Source of the DNA: WVYX01 sp039586815
GTDB taxonomy: Bacteria > Gemmatimonadota > Gemmatimonadetes > Gemmatimonadales > GWC2-71-9
Direction of reading: 5' to 3'
Length of the DNA: 64,000 bases
Assembly (NCBI GenBank): GCA_039586815.1
Contig: JBDHJR010000019.1
Span: 1 to 64,000, forward strand
Under the pieces are notes generated by a model. That model had not been told where the DNA came from and did not search any database. It was given only the letters and a program-made list of their open reading frames with translations. The stretch's first letter is position 1. Each line of letters starts with the position of its first letter. This document shows positions 17,350 to 26,800 of the stretch, piece after piece. The position numbers were made by a program, and so were the translations under genes.

Positions 17350-19759
17350 CGCCCGCCGGCTCCTCCTCGGCTTCCAGCTTCTTCCCGCCTGCGGTCCCGA
17401 GCGCCACGTCGAGCACGTCGCCCAGCCACTCCGCTGCGTGGACCGTAATGCGCTGGCGCTCGTCTTCACTCAGGTCCTGCAGGTCCGCCTCGTTTTCCTT
17501 GGGCAGAATGATGTTCGTGATCCCGGCCCGGCACGCGCCCAGCACCTTTTCCTTCACGCCACCGATGGGCAGCACCCGGCCGGAAAGCGTGATCTCGCCC
17601 GTCATCGCCACATCGCTGCGCACCGGCACCCCGGACAGAGCGCTCACCAGCGCCGTAGCCATGGTGACTCCTGCCGATGGGCCGTCCTTGGGAATCGCCC
17701 CGGCCGGAACGTGGATGTGGAAGTCCTTGCCCGACAGGTCGTCCGTAATGCCGAGCTGCTCCGCGTGCGACTTGGCGTAAGTCAGCGCGGCCTGCGCCGA
17801 CTCCTTCATCACGTCACCGAGCTGTCCGGTGAGCACCAGGTTGTCCCGCCCGGCCATCACCGAAACCTCGACGAACATGATGTCACCGCCCACGGGCGTG
17901 TAGAACATCCCGGTGGCAATCCCGACCTTGTCTTCCTCGGCCGCCCGCTCGGGGAACACGGTGGGGCGCCCGAGCAACTTCTCCACGTCTTCCTTGGTCG
18001 GCTCCATGTGATCCGCGTCGCCCGAGGCGATCTTGCGAGCCACCTTGCGCGCCATCCTGCCGATCTCCCGCTCCAGCTGACGCACTCCTGCTTCCCTCGT
18101 GTAGCCCGAGATCACTCTGTGGATGGCACCTTCGGTCAGCACGAACTCGGTCGGTGCCAGGCCCGCCTCGGCGAGCTGCCGCGGGACTAGGAACTGCTTC
18201 GCGATCTGGAGCTTCTCGTTCTCGGTGTAGCCCGTGAATTCGACCTCCTCCATGCGGTCCAGCAGAGGCGCCGGTATCAATTGCCGGAAGTTCGCCGTGG
18301 CGATGAACAACACCTCCGAGAGATCGAAGGGCACGCCCAGGTAGTGATCGGTGAACGAGTCGTTCTGTGCCGGGTCGAGCACCTCCAGCAGCGCCGACGC
18401 CGGGTCGCCCTGGAACGACACGCCGAGCTTGTCCACCTCGTCCAGCAGGAACACGGGGTTCTTGGTCCCAGCTCGCTTCATCCCTTCGATGATGCGGCCC
18501 GCCATGGCACCCACATACGTGCGACGGTGTCCCCGGATGTCCGCTTCATCACGTGCGCCCCCAAGAGAGATGCGCACGTACTGCCGTCCGATGGAACGCG
18601 CGATGGACTTGGCAATGGACGTCTTGCCCACTCCCGGCGGACCGATGAACAGCAGGATCGATCCCCTGGAGCGACGGTCGTCCACGTTCCCCACGAACTC
18701 GCCGGTGGTGCGTTCGTCACGCTGCTGCAGTAGCTGCCGCACCGCGAGGAACTCGAGCACGCGATCCTTCACGTCCTGCAGGCCGTAGTGGTCCTCGTCC
18801 AGGATCTTGGCCGCTTCCTTGAGATCGAGGTGGTCTTCGCTGCGCTTGCTCCACGGCAGCTCGGCTACCGTCTCGAGGAACGTGCGGATGACCTGCGCCT
18901 CCATGGAGTCCTTGCCAGTGCGCGTGAGCCGCCGCAACTCCCGGTCCACTTCCTTGCGCGCCTCTTCGGGCAGTTCGAGCTGCAGCAGTCGCTCGCGCAG
19001 TTCGTCCACCTCCTGCGACTCGTCATCGCCGAGCTCCTTCTGGATGGCCTTCATCTGCTCGCGCAAGAACATCTCGCGCTGCCTCTCGCCGATCTCCTCC
19101 TGGACCTTCGACTTGATCTCCTCCTGGGCATCTGCCAGCTCGAGCTGTCGCTGCACGTGTATCAGCACGCGCCGCAACCGCTCCTCGACTCCGCGCGTCT
19201 CGAGCAGTGCCTGGCGCTCGGCAGGTGAGATGTCGATGTATCCGGCCACGAGATCCGCAAAGCGACCCGGATCCTCCACCCCGTCGAGCACCTGCTTCAC
19301 CACTTCCTCGGGCAGGCCCGTCTTCACGCCGAGCTCGGCGGCGCGCTCGCGCACCTCCTTGTGCAGGGCCACGAACGCAGCGTCCAGGGGATCAAGCGGG
19401 GGAAGGTCGGGCGCCTCCTGCACGACGGCCTCGATGTAGCCGGCGTCTTCCGAATACTGGAGCACGGTTGCCCGGTACTCACCCTGCAGCAACAGCTGGA
19501 TGCCGCCCAAGCCGCGCTGCACCTGGCCGATGCTCGCCACGGTGCCCGTGGTGTAGAGCACCTCGGGCCGGGCCATGTCCACGTTGTCCCGCTGCGCGAC
19601 AGCGAAGATCAGCTGCTCCTCTTCCTTGAGGGCGGCTTCTATGGCCCGCAGCGTGCCCGGACGGCCGGCTCCGATGGGCGCCGTGACGCCCGGGAACATG
19701 ACCGTTTCCCGAAGCGGCAGCACTGCCAGCCGCATGCGCGTAGACGCTATCTCTGACAT
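17339..19759 (-). CDS. lon: ATP-dependent protease Lon
   Basis: 806 residues, the normal LonA length. The N-terminal substrate domain covers about 10-205, with a coiled region to about 300. The AAA+ module has Walker A GPPGVGKTS and Walker B FLLDEVDK. The C-terminal peptidase carries the Ser-Lys dyad: Ser695 in PKDGPSAG and Lys736 in GGVKEK. It degrades misfolded and regulatory proteins in the cytoplasm. The ATG at 19759 is preceded by GGGGAGGA, part of which lies in a leader hairpin. Confidence 0.97.
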   Translation of the reverse strand: MSEIASTRMRLAVLPLRETVMFPGVTAPIGAGRPGTLRAIEAALKEEEQLIFAVAQRDNVDMARPEVLYTTGTVASIGQVQRGLGGIQLLLQGEYRATVLQYSEDAGYIEAVVQEAPDLPPLDPLDAAFVALHKEVRERAAELGVKTGLPEEVVKQVLDGVEDPGRFADLVAGYIDISPAERQALLETRGVEERLRRVLIHVQRQLELADAQEEIKSKVQEEIGERQREMFLREQMKAIQKELGDDESQEVDELRERLLQLELPEEARKEVDRELRRLTRTGKDSMEAQVIRTFLETVAELPWSKRSEDHLDLKEAAKILDEDHYGLQDVKDRVLEFLAVRQLLQQRDERTTGEFVGNVDDRRSRGSILLFIGPPGVGKTSIAKSIARSIGRQYVRISLGGARDEADIRGHRRTYVGAMAGRIIEGMKRAGTKNPVFLLDEVDKLGVSFQGDPASALLEVLDPAQNDSFTDHYLGVPFDLSEVLFIATANFRQLIPAPLLDRMEEVEFTGYTENEKLQIAKQFLVPRQLAEAGLAPTEFVLTEGAIHRVISGYTREAGVRQLEREIGRMARKVARKIASGDADHMEPTKEDVEKLLGRPTVFPERAAEEDKVGIATGMFYTPVGGDIMFVEVSVMAGRDNLVLTGQLGDVMKESAQAALTYAKSHAEQLGITDDLSGKDFHIHVPAGAIPKDGPSAGVTMATALVSALSGVPVRSDVAMTGEITLSGRVLPIGGVKEKVLGACRAGITNIILPKENEADLQDLSEDERQRITVHAAEWLGDVLDVALGTAGGKKLEAEEEPAGVTS

Positions 19760-19767
19760 ATGGTCCT

Positions 19768-19784
19768 CCCCTCCATTCGAGGGG
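19768..19784 (-). promoter_or_regulatory. hairpin in the lon leader overlapping the ribosome-binding site
   Basis: On the lon strand CCCCTC-GAATG-GAGGGG folds into a 6-bp stem, leaving AGGACCAT directly before the ATG. The purine-rich arm is part of the extended GGAGGGGAGGA site, so the hairpin could limit ribosome access at low temperature. On the plus strand the same sequence is followed by TTTT and would look like a terminator, but no plus-strand transcript is expected there. Confidence 0.35.
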
Positions 19785-19865
19785 TTTTCCTCACCTTAAC
19801 GCAGGGATCGTGCCACGCGAACGGCGGCATGACAAGTCCTGGAGACAGCTCGTCCTGCCAATAGG

Positions 19866-19886
19866 GGCGGGCTCGTGGAACCCGCC
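19866..19886 (-). terminator. GC-rich hairpin after the 81-residue gene
   Basis: GGCGGG (19866-19871) pairs with CCCGCC (19881-19886) around a 9-nt loop, about 40 nt past the stop of the small minus-strand gene and upstream of lon. It lacks a T-run. It may end the small gene's transcript. Confidence 0.35.
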
Positions 19887-19926
19887 TGCCAACCTGGCTG
19901 GAGGTCCTCGCTCGTAGAGATCTCCG

Positions 19927-20172
19927 TTAGGGGGCCTTGGGGGCGACGTTCAGCAGGGCTCTGAGCTCGGACTCAGTCAGCTGCTCGAGCAGTCCAGCCC
20001 GCGCCGTGGTCTCGCGCGCCGGCTCGGACCGGTCGGACTGGCACTCGAACCGAATGATGTCCGCCGGTTCGGGAAACGCACGCTTGTCCTTCTTCCCCGG
20101 GATCATACCCGAGGTCCGGCCCACACGTTCTGCGGACCAGCGGCGCCCGGAGTCGTCGGTCACCCAACGCAT
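19927..20172 (-). CDS. small conserved-looking protein, function unknown
   Basis: 81 residues starting at ATG 20172 (MRWVTDD). A longer reading to 20247 adds an unlikely basic extension. The chain reads like a genuine small folded protein: an aromatic N-terminus (RWVTDDSGRRWSAERVGRTSG), a central PEPADIIRFECQSD stretch with the single Cys, and an Ala/Leu-rich C-terminal helix (LLEQLTESELRALLN). I recall similar short proteins from related genomes but know no function. It is divergent from the Ser/Thr kinase gene with 82 bp between starts. The overlapping plus-strand frame is judged a shadow because the kinase starts at 20255. Confidence 0.65.
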   Translation of the reverse strand: MRWVTDDSGRRWSAERVGRTSGMIPGKKDKRAFPEPADIIRFECQSDRSEPARETTARAGLLEQLTESELRALLNVAPKAP

Positions 20173-20254
20173 TGCGGTCTCAAAGTGCCGTACATTCAGG
20201 TTGCCAAGGGGGTTGCGGCCCTTTAATCTACCCCGGGTCCGGACCATATGCTAC

Positions 20255-22162
20255 ATGGCAGACAAGAACTTGGGCACAGTCGCGTCCCGCTTGGCCGATG
20301 CCTTGGCTGGCTCCTACGAGATCGAAGGGGAAATCGGCCGGGGCGGCATGGGCATTGTCTACAGCGCCCGCGACCTTCGACTCAAGCGCCGCGTGGCAAT
20401 CAAGGTCCTCCCGCCAGAGCTGGCCTTCCGCGACGAGATCCGTAAGCGGTTCCTGCGGGAAGCTCAGACCGCCGCGCGTCTCTCCCACCCGCACATCGTA
20501 CCGATTCACTCCGTCGGCGATGACGAGGGGCTGGTCTACTTCGTGATGGGGTATGTGGACGGCGAGTCCCTGGCCGCGCGGCTCAGGCGCCGGGAGCGGC
20601 TCCCCGCCGAAGAAGCCCGCCGGGTCATGAAGGAGACTGCCGACGCACTGGGACTCGCGCATGCGATGGGCGTGATCCACCGGGACATCAAGCCCGACAA
20701 CATTCTGCTCGAGGGGACGCGCCGCAGGGTGATGGTGACCGATTTCGGGATCGCCAAGGCGCTGACGGACGCGGGCGGCGGGACCCTGACCGGCACCGGT
20801 GTGGCCATCGGGACGCCGGCCTACATGAGCCCGGAGCAGGCCGGCGGCGAGCGGGAGATCGACGCCCGCAGCGACATCTACTCGCTCGGCGTGGTCGCCT
20901 ACGAGATGCTCACCGGCGACCTGCCGTTCAAGGCACCGACAGTCGCCGGCATGCTGCTCAAGCAGGTCACCGAGGTTCCAGCGGACATCCGCACTGTGCG
21001 GTCCGATTGTCCCGAGGAGTTGACCGGCACGGTTATGCGGTGCCTCGACAAGGAGCCGGAGAACCGCTGGCCCACCGCCGACGCCCTGCGTCGGGCGCTG
21101 GAGAGCCGCACATCGACCCCGTATCGGCCGCGCTCCCCGCTGAGCCGCCGGCCCAGCCCCTCGGGTACGGCGCGTCCTGCACCTCGCTCAAAGCGGCCTG
21201 GAGAGAGAGCCGGCCTGCCGGCGCGGCAAAAGGACGCCGAGTGGTGGGACTGGTTCAGCGAGGGCCGCGCCCCGGCGCGCAGGCAGCGGGGCCGCCCGGA
21301 GCGGCGGGAGGCCCGCAAGAGCCCGGAGAAGCGCGAGCAAAAGGGCGAGCCGGGCATCGTCCGGAAGTTCCGGGCCAACTTCGCCTCGTACGTTTCGGTG
21401 TGTGGCGGCTTGCTGCTGCTGAACGTGGTGACCGGGATCGACTCCCCATGGTTCCTCTTCCCGGCCATCGGATGGGGAATCGGTCTGGGGTCGCAGTACG
21501 GCAAGCTGTGGTCGGCAGGCTACAGCATGCGTGACGTACTCAACCGGCCCGCCGCCCCCGACGCCCTGCCCGCACCAGGCGTGGCCGGCTCGGCCAAGGC
21601 AGCACTGCCGGCCAGCATGCTGGAACCCACTTCCGGTGAGTTCGGCACGATGGCAAGCCAGATCGAGCAGATGCGCAAGGACCACTCAGCCATCGTGCGT
21701 TTGGTGGAGAAGCTACCCGAGTCCGATCAACAGATGCTGCCCGAGGTGGTGCCAACCGTCAACGCGCTCATGGAGCGCGCGGTGGAACTCGCCCGCACGC
21801 TCCAGGCGATGGACCGGGACGTCGACGACGAGGCCGTGGCGCGTCTCGACGCGCGGATCCAGGAGGCGGAGGGCGCCGGCACGGAGGGCGAGAGCGGTAG
21901 ACGCCTGGAGCTGCTGCAACGCCAGCGGGCAGCACTCGAGGAGCTGGTGAAGCGGCGCGGCAAGGTCGAGTCGCAGTTCGAGTCCTGTGTGCTGGCCGTG
22001 CAGAACGTGCGATTCGACCTGCTGCGGTTGCGTTCGGCCGGTATGGATCAGGTGCTCAGCGACCTCACGTCTGCGACACAACAGGCCAGGGCGCTCAGGA
22101 TCGACGTCGAGGCGGCGATCGACGCCGCGGGTGAGATCAAGGAGGCATTGGGGAGGGCGTAA
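20255..22162 (+). CDS. Ser/Thr protein kinase with 2TM domain and C-terminal coiled coil
   Basis: 635 residues from ATG 20255. A Hanks-type kinase domain spans about 21-285: glycine loop GRGGMGIVY, catalytic Lys50 (VAIK), HRD with Asp144, DFG at 163-165 and a SPEQAGG activation segment end. A basic Pro/Arg linker follows, then a 2TM domain (about 370-420, two hydrophobic helices around SPWFLFPAIGWGIGLG), then a helical coiled-coil tail (about 460-635). It lacks the PASTA domains of many bacterial kinases, so the stimulus must differ. All catalytic residues are present, so it should be active. Confidence 0.9.
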   Translation: MADKNLGTVASRLADALAGSYEIEGEIGRGGMGIVYSARDLRLKRRVAIKVLPPELAFRDEIRKRFLREAQTAARLSHPHIVPIHSVGDDEGLVYFVMGYVDGESLAARLRRRERLPAEEARRVMKETADALGLAHAMGVIHRDIKPDNILLEGTRRRVMVTDFGIAKALTDAGGGTLTGTGVAIGTPAYMSPEQAGGEREIDARSDIYSLGVVAYEMLTGDLPFKAPTVAGMLLKQVTEVPADIRTVRSDCPEELTGTVMRCLDKEPENRWPTADALRRALESRTSTPYRPRSPLSRRPSPSGTARPAPRSKRPGERAGLPARQKDAEWWDWFSEGRAPARRQRGRPERREARKSPEKREQKGEPGIVRKFRANFASYVSVCGGLLLLNVVTGIDSPWFLFPAIGWGIGLGSQYGKLWSAGYSMRDVLNRPAAPDALPAPGVAGSAKAALPASMLEPTSGEFGTMASQIEQMRKDHSAIVRLVEKLPESDQQMLPEVVPTVNALMERAVELARTLQAMDRDVDDEAVARLDARIQEAEGAGTEGESGRRLELLQRQRAALEELVKRRGKVESQFESCVLAVQNVRFDLLRLRSAGMDQVLSDLTSATQQARALRIDVEAAIDAAGEIKEALGRA

Positions 22163-22175
22163 CAACCGACGTAGT

Positions 22176-24326
22176 CTAGTACTCGTACATCTCCCGCATC
22201 GCAGCAGCCAGATCCCCCACCTGCGGCAGTATCACATCCTCCAGCTCAGGCGAGTACGCCACGAACGTATCGGTAGACGCCACTCGCTTGACCGGTGCGT
22301 CGAGCCACGGGAAGAGCTCGTCACCCACGCGCGCCGCAATCTCGGCACCGTAGCCCCACGAGTATGAGTCCTCGTAAGCCACGATCGCCTTGCTGGTCTT
22401 CTTGACCGACTGAGTGATGGCCTCCCAGTCGACCGGGCTCAGCGAGCGCAGGTCGATCACTTCGACATCGATCCCGTCGCTTTCCGCCAGCTGCTTCGCC
22501 GCCACGAACGAGCGCTGCACCAGCGCGCCGTACGCTATCACCGTCAGGTCCGATCCCTCCCGCACGACCTTCGCCTTCCCGAAGGGGATCATGAAGTCCG
22601 GACCGGGATACGACGCCTTGTTGTAAGTCTGTCGGTAAAGATGCTTGTGCTCGAGAAAAAGCACCGGGTCGTCGCAGCGGATCGCGGTCCGCAGCAATCC
22701 GTTGGCATCGAGCGCCGTCGCCGGGCAGATCACCCGCAGCCCCGGCATGTGCGTGAACAGCGACGCGCCGGTCTGCGAATGATAAATTGATCCACCTCTC
22801 AGGTATCCGCCGTAGGTGGCCCGGATCACCGTGGGGCACTTGAACGCGTTGTTGCTGCGCCAGCGGAGCAGGGCCAGCTCGCTCCGGATCTGGTGATAGG
22901 CCGGCCAGATGTAGTCGAAGAACTGAATCTCCACCACGGGCTTGATTCCGCGGGTGGCGAGCCCCACGGCCCGTCCGACTATGTTCGCCTCCGCCAGCGG
23001 CGAGTTGTAGACCCGATGGCCCCCAAACTTCTTCTGCAGCCCCCAGGTCACCTTGAACACGCCGCCCTTCCCCTTGAGGTCCTCGATGTGCTCGTCGCGC
23101 GACAGATCGGCAATGTCCTCACCGAACATCACGATGCGCGGCTCCCGCTTCATCTCGTCTTCGAGACACTTGTTGAGGAGGTCCACCATCGTGGTCGGTT
23201 CCCCCTCGAACTGCGGCTCGTCCTCGGTGTCGAACTCGTCGCTCGTGGGATCCACGTCCGGCGAGTACACGTACAGCTCCACCGTCTCGGCCGCCGGCTG
23301 TGGCGCCGCCAGCGCCACCTCCGTGGCGAGCTCCACGTCCTCGTCCACCTCGGCCTTGATGACCTCTATCTCCTCCTCGGTGGCCAGTCCTTCGGCTATG
23401 AGCTTCGCGGGGAACGCCTCGACCGGATCACGTTGCGCCTCCTCGTCGCGCTCCCAGTCAGGCTTGTAATGCAGCTCGTCGTCGGACAGGGAATGCGAGT
23501 ACGGCCGGATCACATCGGCGTGGATCAACGCCGGCCCCTTGCGAGCCCGGCAATGGGCAATCGCCGTGGACAGGACGTCGTATGACAGCAGCGGATCGCA
23601 TCCGTCCATGTCGTCCACGTACAGGTTCGGGAAGCAGGCCATGATGCTCGAGATCGAGCCTCCGGCCGTCTGCACCTCGACGGGCACCGAGATGGCGTAG
23701 CCGTTGTCCTCGATCAGGAAGATCACGGGGAGCTGCAGGTTACTCGCCGTGTTCATCGCCTCCCAGAATTCGCCCTCACTGGTGGTTCCGTCTCCGGACG
23801 AACAAAGGACGACCTCGTCGCCTCTGACCGCCGCATCCCCCTCGGCTACCTGCCCGATCTGGTCGTACCGCAGCCAGGCCTCCGCACACCCCACCGCGTT
23901 GAGATATTGCGTGCCGGTGGGGCTGGACGAGCTCACGATGTTGAGGTCCTTGTGGCCCCAGTGCGACGGCATCTGGCGGCCGCCCGAGTTGGGGTCGTCG
24001 GCGGCGGCCACCGCGGAGAGCAGCATCTCCGTGGGCGTCATCCCGAGCGCCAGGCAGAGGGCGCGGTCGCGGTAGTAGGGGTAGAACCAGTCGTAGCCCG
24101 GCTTGAGCAGCATCCCGGCCGCCACCAGGACTGCCTCGTGGCCGGCGCCGGATATCTGGAAGAAGATCCGGTTCTGGCGCTTGAGCTGGATCTCCTTGTC
24201 GTCCAGCCGGCGGGATGCCAGCATCAGCCGGTACATCTCCAGCAACTCAGGCTTCTCGAGCCGCGTGGCCGGCTTACGCTTCGCCTTCGTCCTGGGCTTG
24301 CTACTGTGATTGGCGCGGGAGGTCAT
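22176..24326 (-). CDS. 2-oxo acid dehydrogenase E1, alpha and beta subunits fused
   Basis: 716 residues. Residues about 25-340 are the E1-alpha half with the thiamine diphosphate motif GDGTTSEGEFWEAMN followed by LIEDNGYAIS. An acidic linker (about 345-385) joins it to the E1-beta half (about 390-716), which contains MFGEDIA, YNSPLAEANIVGRAVGLA and VEVIDLRSLSPVDWE. It decarboxylates a 2-oxo acid, probably branched-chain 2-oxoisovalerate or pyruvate, and passes the acyl group to a lipoyl E2. No E2 or E3 is in the window. It is the last gene of a minus-strand series and converges on the kinase gene with a 13-bp gap. Confidence 0.9.
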   Translation of the reverse strand: MTSRANHSSKPRTKAKRKPATRLEKPELLEMYRLMLASRRLDDKEIQLKRQNRIFFQISGAGHEAVLVAAGMLLKPGYDWFYPYYRDRALCLALGMTPTEMLLSAVAAADDPNSGGRQMPSHWGHKDLNIVSSSSPTGTQYLNAVGCAEAWLRYDQIGQVAEGDAAVRGDEVVLCSSGDGTTSEGEFWEAMNTASNLQLPVIFLIEDNGYAISVPVEVQTAGGSISSIMACFPNLYVDDMDGCDPLLSYDVLSTAIAHCRARKGPALIHADVIRPYSHSLSDDELHYKPDWERDEEAQRDPVEAFPAKLIAEGLATEEEIEVIKAEVDEDVELATEVALAAPQPAAETVELYVYSPDVDPTSDEFDTEDEPQFEGEPTTMVDLLNKCLEDEMKREPRIVMFGEDIADLSRDEHIEDLKGKGGVFKVTWGLQKKFGGHRVYNSPLAEANIVGRAVGLATRGIKPVVEIQFFDYIWPAYHQIRSELALLRWRSNNAFKCPTVIRATYGGYLRGGSIYHSQTGASLFTHMPGLRVICPATALDANGLLRTAIRCDDPVLFLEHKHLYRQTYNKASYPGPDFMIPFGKAKVVREGSDLTVIAYGALVQRSFVAAKQLAESDGIDVEVIDLRSLSPVDWEAITQSVKKTSKAIVAYEDSYSWGYGAEIAARVGDELFPWLDAPVKRVASTDTFVAYSPELEDVILPQVGDLAAAMREMYEY

Positions 24327-24346
24327 AGGCTCGCAAAGATAACGGG

Positions 24347-24607
24347 CTATTTCAACTTCGTGAGCTTCCTCAGGGCTTGAAGCTTCTCGATCGTAGACGT
24401 GGAGGTCGTGGAGGTCGGCGAATCGCCTGCGGGGCTGATCGCGTCGCGCACGTCCAGCAGCACCTCCAGTATCAACTGCTCACGCTGGTACGAGGCGTCG
24501 AGATCCGCCATGCGGGCCTCGTCTCCGGACTTCCGGGCGCGCTCGTAGGCCTCTCGGTAGATCGCCTCGAGGTTGTCGAGAATCCTGTCGCGGGAACGCG
24601 GGCTCAT
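24347..24607 (-). CDS. small helical protein, function unknown
   Basis: 86 residues, strongly charged and helical (IYREAYERARKSGDEARMADLDASYQREQLILEVL region), with a Thr/Ser-rich linker (about 62-72) and a basic C-terminal tail. No signal peptide or motif is recognised. The pattern suggests a coiled-coil adaptor. It lies 16 bp after the DUF1015 gene and 20 bp before the E1 gene, so it is probably co-transcribed. The frame is supported by spacing and composition only. Confidence 0.6.
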   Translation of the reverse strand: MSPRSRDRILDNLEAIYREAYERARKSGDEARMADLDASYQREQLILEVLLDVRDAISPAGDSPTSTTSTSTIEKLQALRKLTKLK

Positions 24608-24623
24608 GGTCTCAATGATGCCG

Positions 24624-25868
24624 TCAGTAACCCATGACCACCAGCCCGCTGGGCACCTTGGGCATGAAGTAGGTGGACTTCTGCGGCATCACGCTCCCGG
24701 CGTCGGCGACCGCCATGACCTGCTCGAGGGCCGTGGGATTGAGCAGCACCCCCGCGGCGGCGCTTGCCTGCCGCACCTCTTCGATGACGTGATGTGCCTC
24801 CGCGCTGCAGCCGATGCGCGATCCCTTGCCCGCCAGCGCGCGCAGGCGCTTCACGACGATCTCGTCCACCCGCGCGACATCCAGTGACGCAACCGCAGGC
24901 TCGTTGGCGAAGGGCAGGTCACCCAGGTTCGCCCCGCCCTTCAACAGATACGCGTGGGCAAGCCCCCCGGGGAGCACCACTATGCACGCCGTACCGCGCG
25001 CCCTGAGGGTAGCGAGCTCCTCGGCGTAGTTCGCCTGGCTGGGCAGCTCCCTCATCTGGAAACGCTCCCGCAGGTCGTTCGTCAGAGCCTCCGAATCCAC
25101 CCCGGCGCCGTAAACCATTCGGTGCGTGGCAAGCACGACGAGACCCGGATCATCCGCAGGCACGATCAACGCCGGCAGCCGGTCCGCGGCGGGATGCTCG
25201 GCACGGTATGCCACGGCCGTCTCGTAGCGATGGTGCCCGTCGGCGATGTACAGTGGCTCCCGACCCGCCGCTTCAGCCAGCTCCGCGGCCCGCTTCCCAG
25301 TAGCCCGCCACACTGCGAGCTCCGCTCCCGGCATCTGGGCCCGCGCGAGCGGGTTCTTGCGGGTCGCCTCCTCGAGCAGCTCCAGGAGTGATCCGTCGGT
25401 GTCGCGCGCCACCATCAAGAGCGCTTCGAACGCCGCCTCGGTGGCCTCGAGGAGCGCGAGGCGGTCTTCCTTGGGGCCCTTGTGCGTCCGCTCGTGGGGC
25501 AAGACCCGACCGGCTGAGAACGGCTCGACGGCCACTCCTCCGATGACTCCGGTACGCACCAGCCGCTCTCCCTCGGGCGTGCTAAACTCCTGCCGCAGCA
25601 CCGTGACCGAGGCCTTGTCGTCGGCGACCAGCACGCCCGCGGCGCGCCACTCCTTCAGTTGGCGTGCCGCATTGTCATACCGGGCGTCATCGCCCTCCGG
25701 GAGTATGAGGTGCACCACGTTGTGCGGATCGCGCTCCGCGAGCTTCTGCCGCTCCTCCGGGTCGATCACGTCGTAAGGAGGAGCGATGAGGTCGCCCAGA
25801 CGCCGCTGCTCGGCGTAGCGCTCCCCCATGAAGGGCGCGACGAGCGGTACCATCGCTTGCTCAGCCAA
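24624..25868 (-). CDS. DUF1015-family protein
   Basis: 414 residues, the usual family length. Recognisable parts are LIAPPYDVIDPEERQKLAERDPHNVVHLILPEG near the N-terminus, EFSTPEGERLVRTGVIGGVAVEPFSAGRVLPHERT in the middle, YIADGHHRYETA with its conserved His pair, and a C-terminal SVMPQKSTYFMPKVPSGLV. The family is widespread but of unknown biochemical role; the His-His motif suggests metal or nucleotide binding. The stop is 16 bp before the small helical gene, and the start is 24 bp after rsgA. Confidence 0.85.
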   Translation of the reverse strand: MAEQAMVPLVAPFMGERYAEQRRLGDLIAPPYDVIDPEERQKLAERDPHNVVHLILPEGDDARYDNAARQLKEWRAAGVLVADDKASVTVLRQEFSTPEGERLVRTGVIGGVAVEPFSAGRVLPHERTHKGPKEDRLALLEATEAAFEALLMVARDTDGSLLELLEEATRKNPLARAQMPGAELAVWRATGKRAAELAEAAGREPLYIADGHHRYETAVAYRAEHPAADRLPALIVPADDPGLVVLATHRMVYGAGVDSEALTNDLRERFQMRELPSQANYAEELATLRARGTACIVVLPGGLAHAYLLKGGANLGDLPFANEPAVASLDVARVDEIVVKRLRALAGKGSRIGCSAEAHHVIEEVRQASAAAGVLLNPTALEQVMAVADAGSVMPQKSTYFMPKVPSGLVVMGY

Positions 25869-25892
25869 CGTGCAGGCCCTCCCTCACTGTGG

Positions 25893-26786
25893 TCACGATT
25901 CCCAGGGGCGCGCCGCCTGCAGCGCCTCCTCCAGCAGCCAGCGATACGACTCCAACCGACTGGGGGCAATCTCGTTCCGCTCGGCCGCTTCCGCTACGGC
26001 ACACCCCGGCTCCTCCAGGTGGCGGCAGTTGTCGAACCGACAACGCCCGGCGAGTGATGCAAACTCCGGGAACGCGGCAGCCACCTCTTGCGGCTCCAGG
26101 CCCCACAGCCCCATGTCCCGCAGGCCCGGTGTATCCACCACGAACCCGTGGCTTCCGAAGGGATGCATTTCCGCAGCTACGGTCGTGTGACGCCCGGCCC
26201 CCGACTTGGCGCTCACCTCGCCGGTCCTGAGCTTGAGCCCAGGCTGCAACACGTTCAACAGGCTCGACTTGCCAACGCCGGTGGGGCCGGTGAACAGCGA
26301 TACGTGCCCTTCGAGGTGCTCCCGCAACTCCTCGAGCCCGCGCCCCTCGGGCACGCTCGTGTACACCACCGTGTAGCCCGCCTGGATGTACGGCTCGCCG
26401 CAGTTGGAGCACTCCTCGACCAGGTCGCACTTGTTCACCACGAGTACCATGGGAAGACCGTTGGCACCGGCCACCGCCGTGAAGCGGTCCACGAGATGGG
26501 GGTCCCAGTCGGGCCGCAGCGCCGAACCAACCACGACTACCTGATCCAGATTGGCGGCCACATTGCGCTCGCCGCGCTTCTTCCCGGGCGTACGTCGCTT
26601 CAGCAGCGACCGGCGGGGGTGCACCTGCTCGATGGTGACGGAGCCGTCGGGATGATGGTGTACCGTGACAGCGTCCCCCACCAGAATGCGACCCGCGCCT
26701 TGCTTCAGGCGGCCGCGCAGGGACGCCTCGAGGCTGTCGCCGTCGCAGTAGACGCCGTACCGTCCGCCGGTCTTGGAGAGGACCAC
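25893..26786 (-). CDS. rsgA: ribosome biogenesis GTPase RsgA
   Basis: 297 residues. The GTPase motifs are circularly permuted, as in this family: G4 NKCD at 118-121 comes before G1 GPTGVGKS at 167-174 and G3 DTPG at 218-221. An N-terminal OB-fold (about 1-75) and a C-terminal zinc knuckle (Cys249, Cys254, His256, Cys262) complete it. RsgA checks late 30S subunit maturation. The GTG start at 26786 has a poorly placed ribosome-binding site, so an upstream CTG cannot be excluded. Confidence 0.95.
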   Translation of the reverse strand: MVLSKTGGRYGVYCDGDSLEASLRGRLKQGAGRILVGDAVTVHHHPDGSVTIEQVHPRRSLLKRRTPGKKRGERNVAANLDQVVVVGSALRPDWDPHLVDRFTAVAGANGLPMVLVVNKCDLVEECSNCGEPYIQAGYTVVYTSVPEGRGLEELREHLEGHVSLFTGPTGVGKSSLLNVLQPGLKLRTGEVSAKSGAGRHTTVAAEMHPFGSHGFVVDTPGLRDMGLWGLEPQEVAAAFPEFASLAGRCRFDNCRHLEEPGCAVAEAAERNEIAPSRLESYRWLLEEALQAARPWES

Positions 26787-26800
26787 GCCTCGATGCTCGG

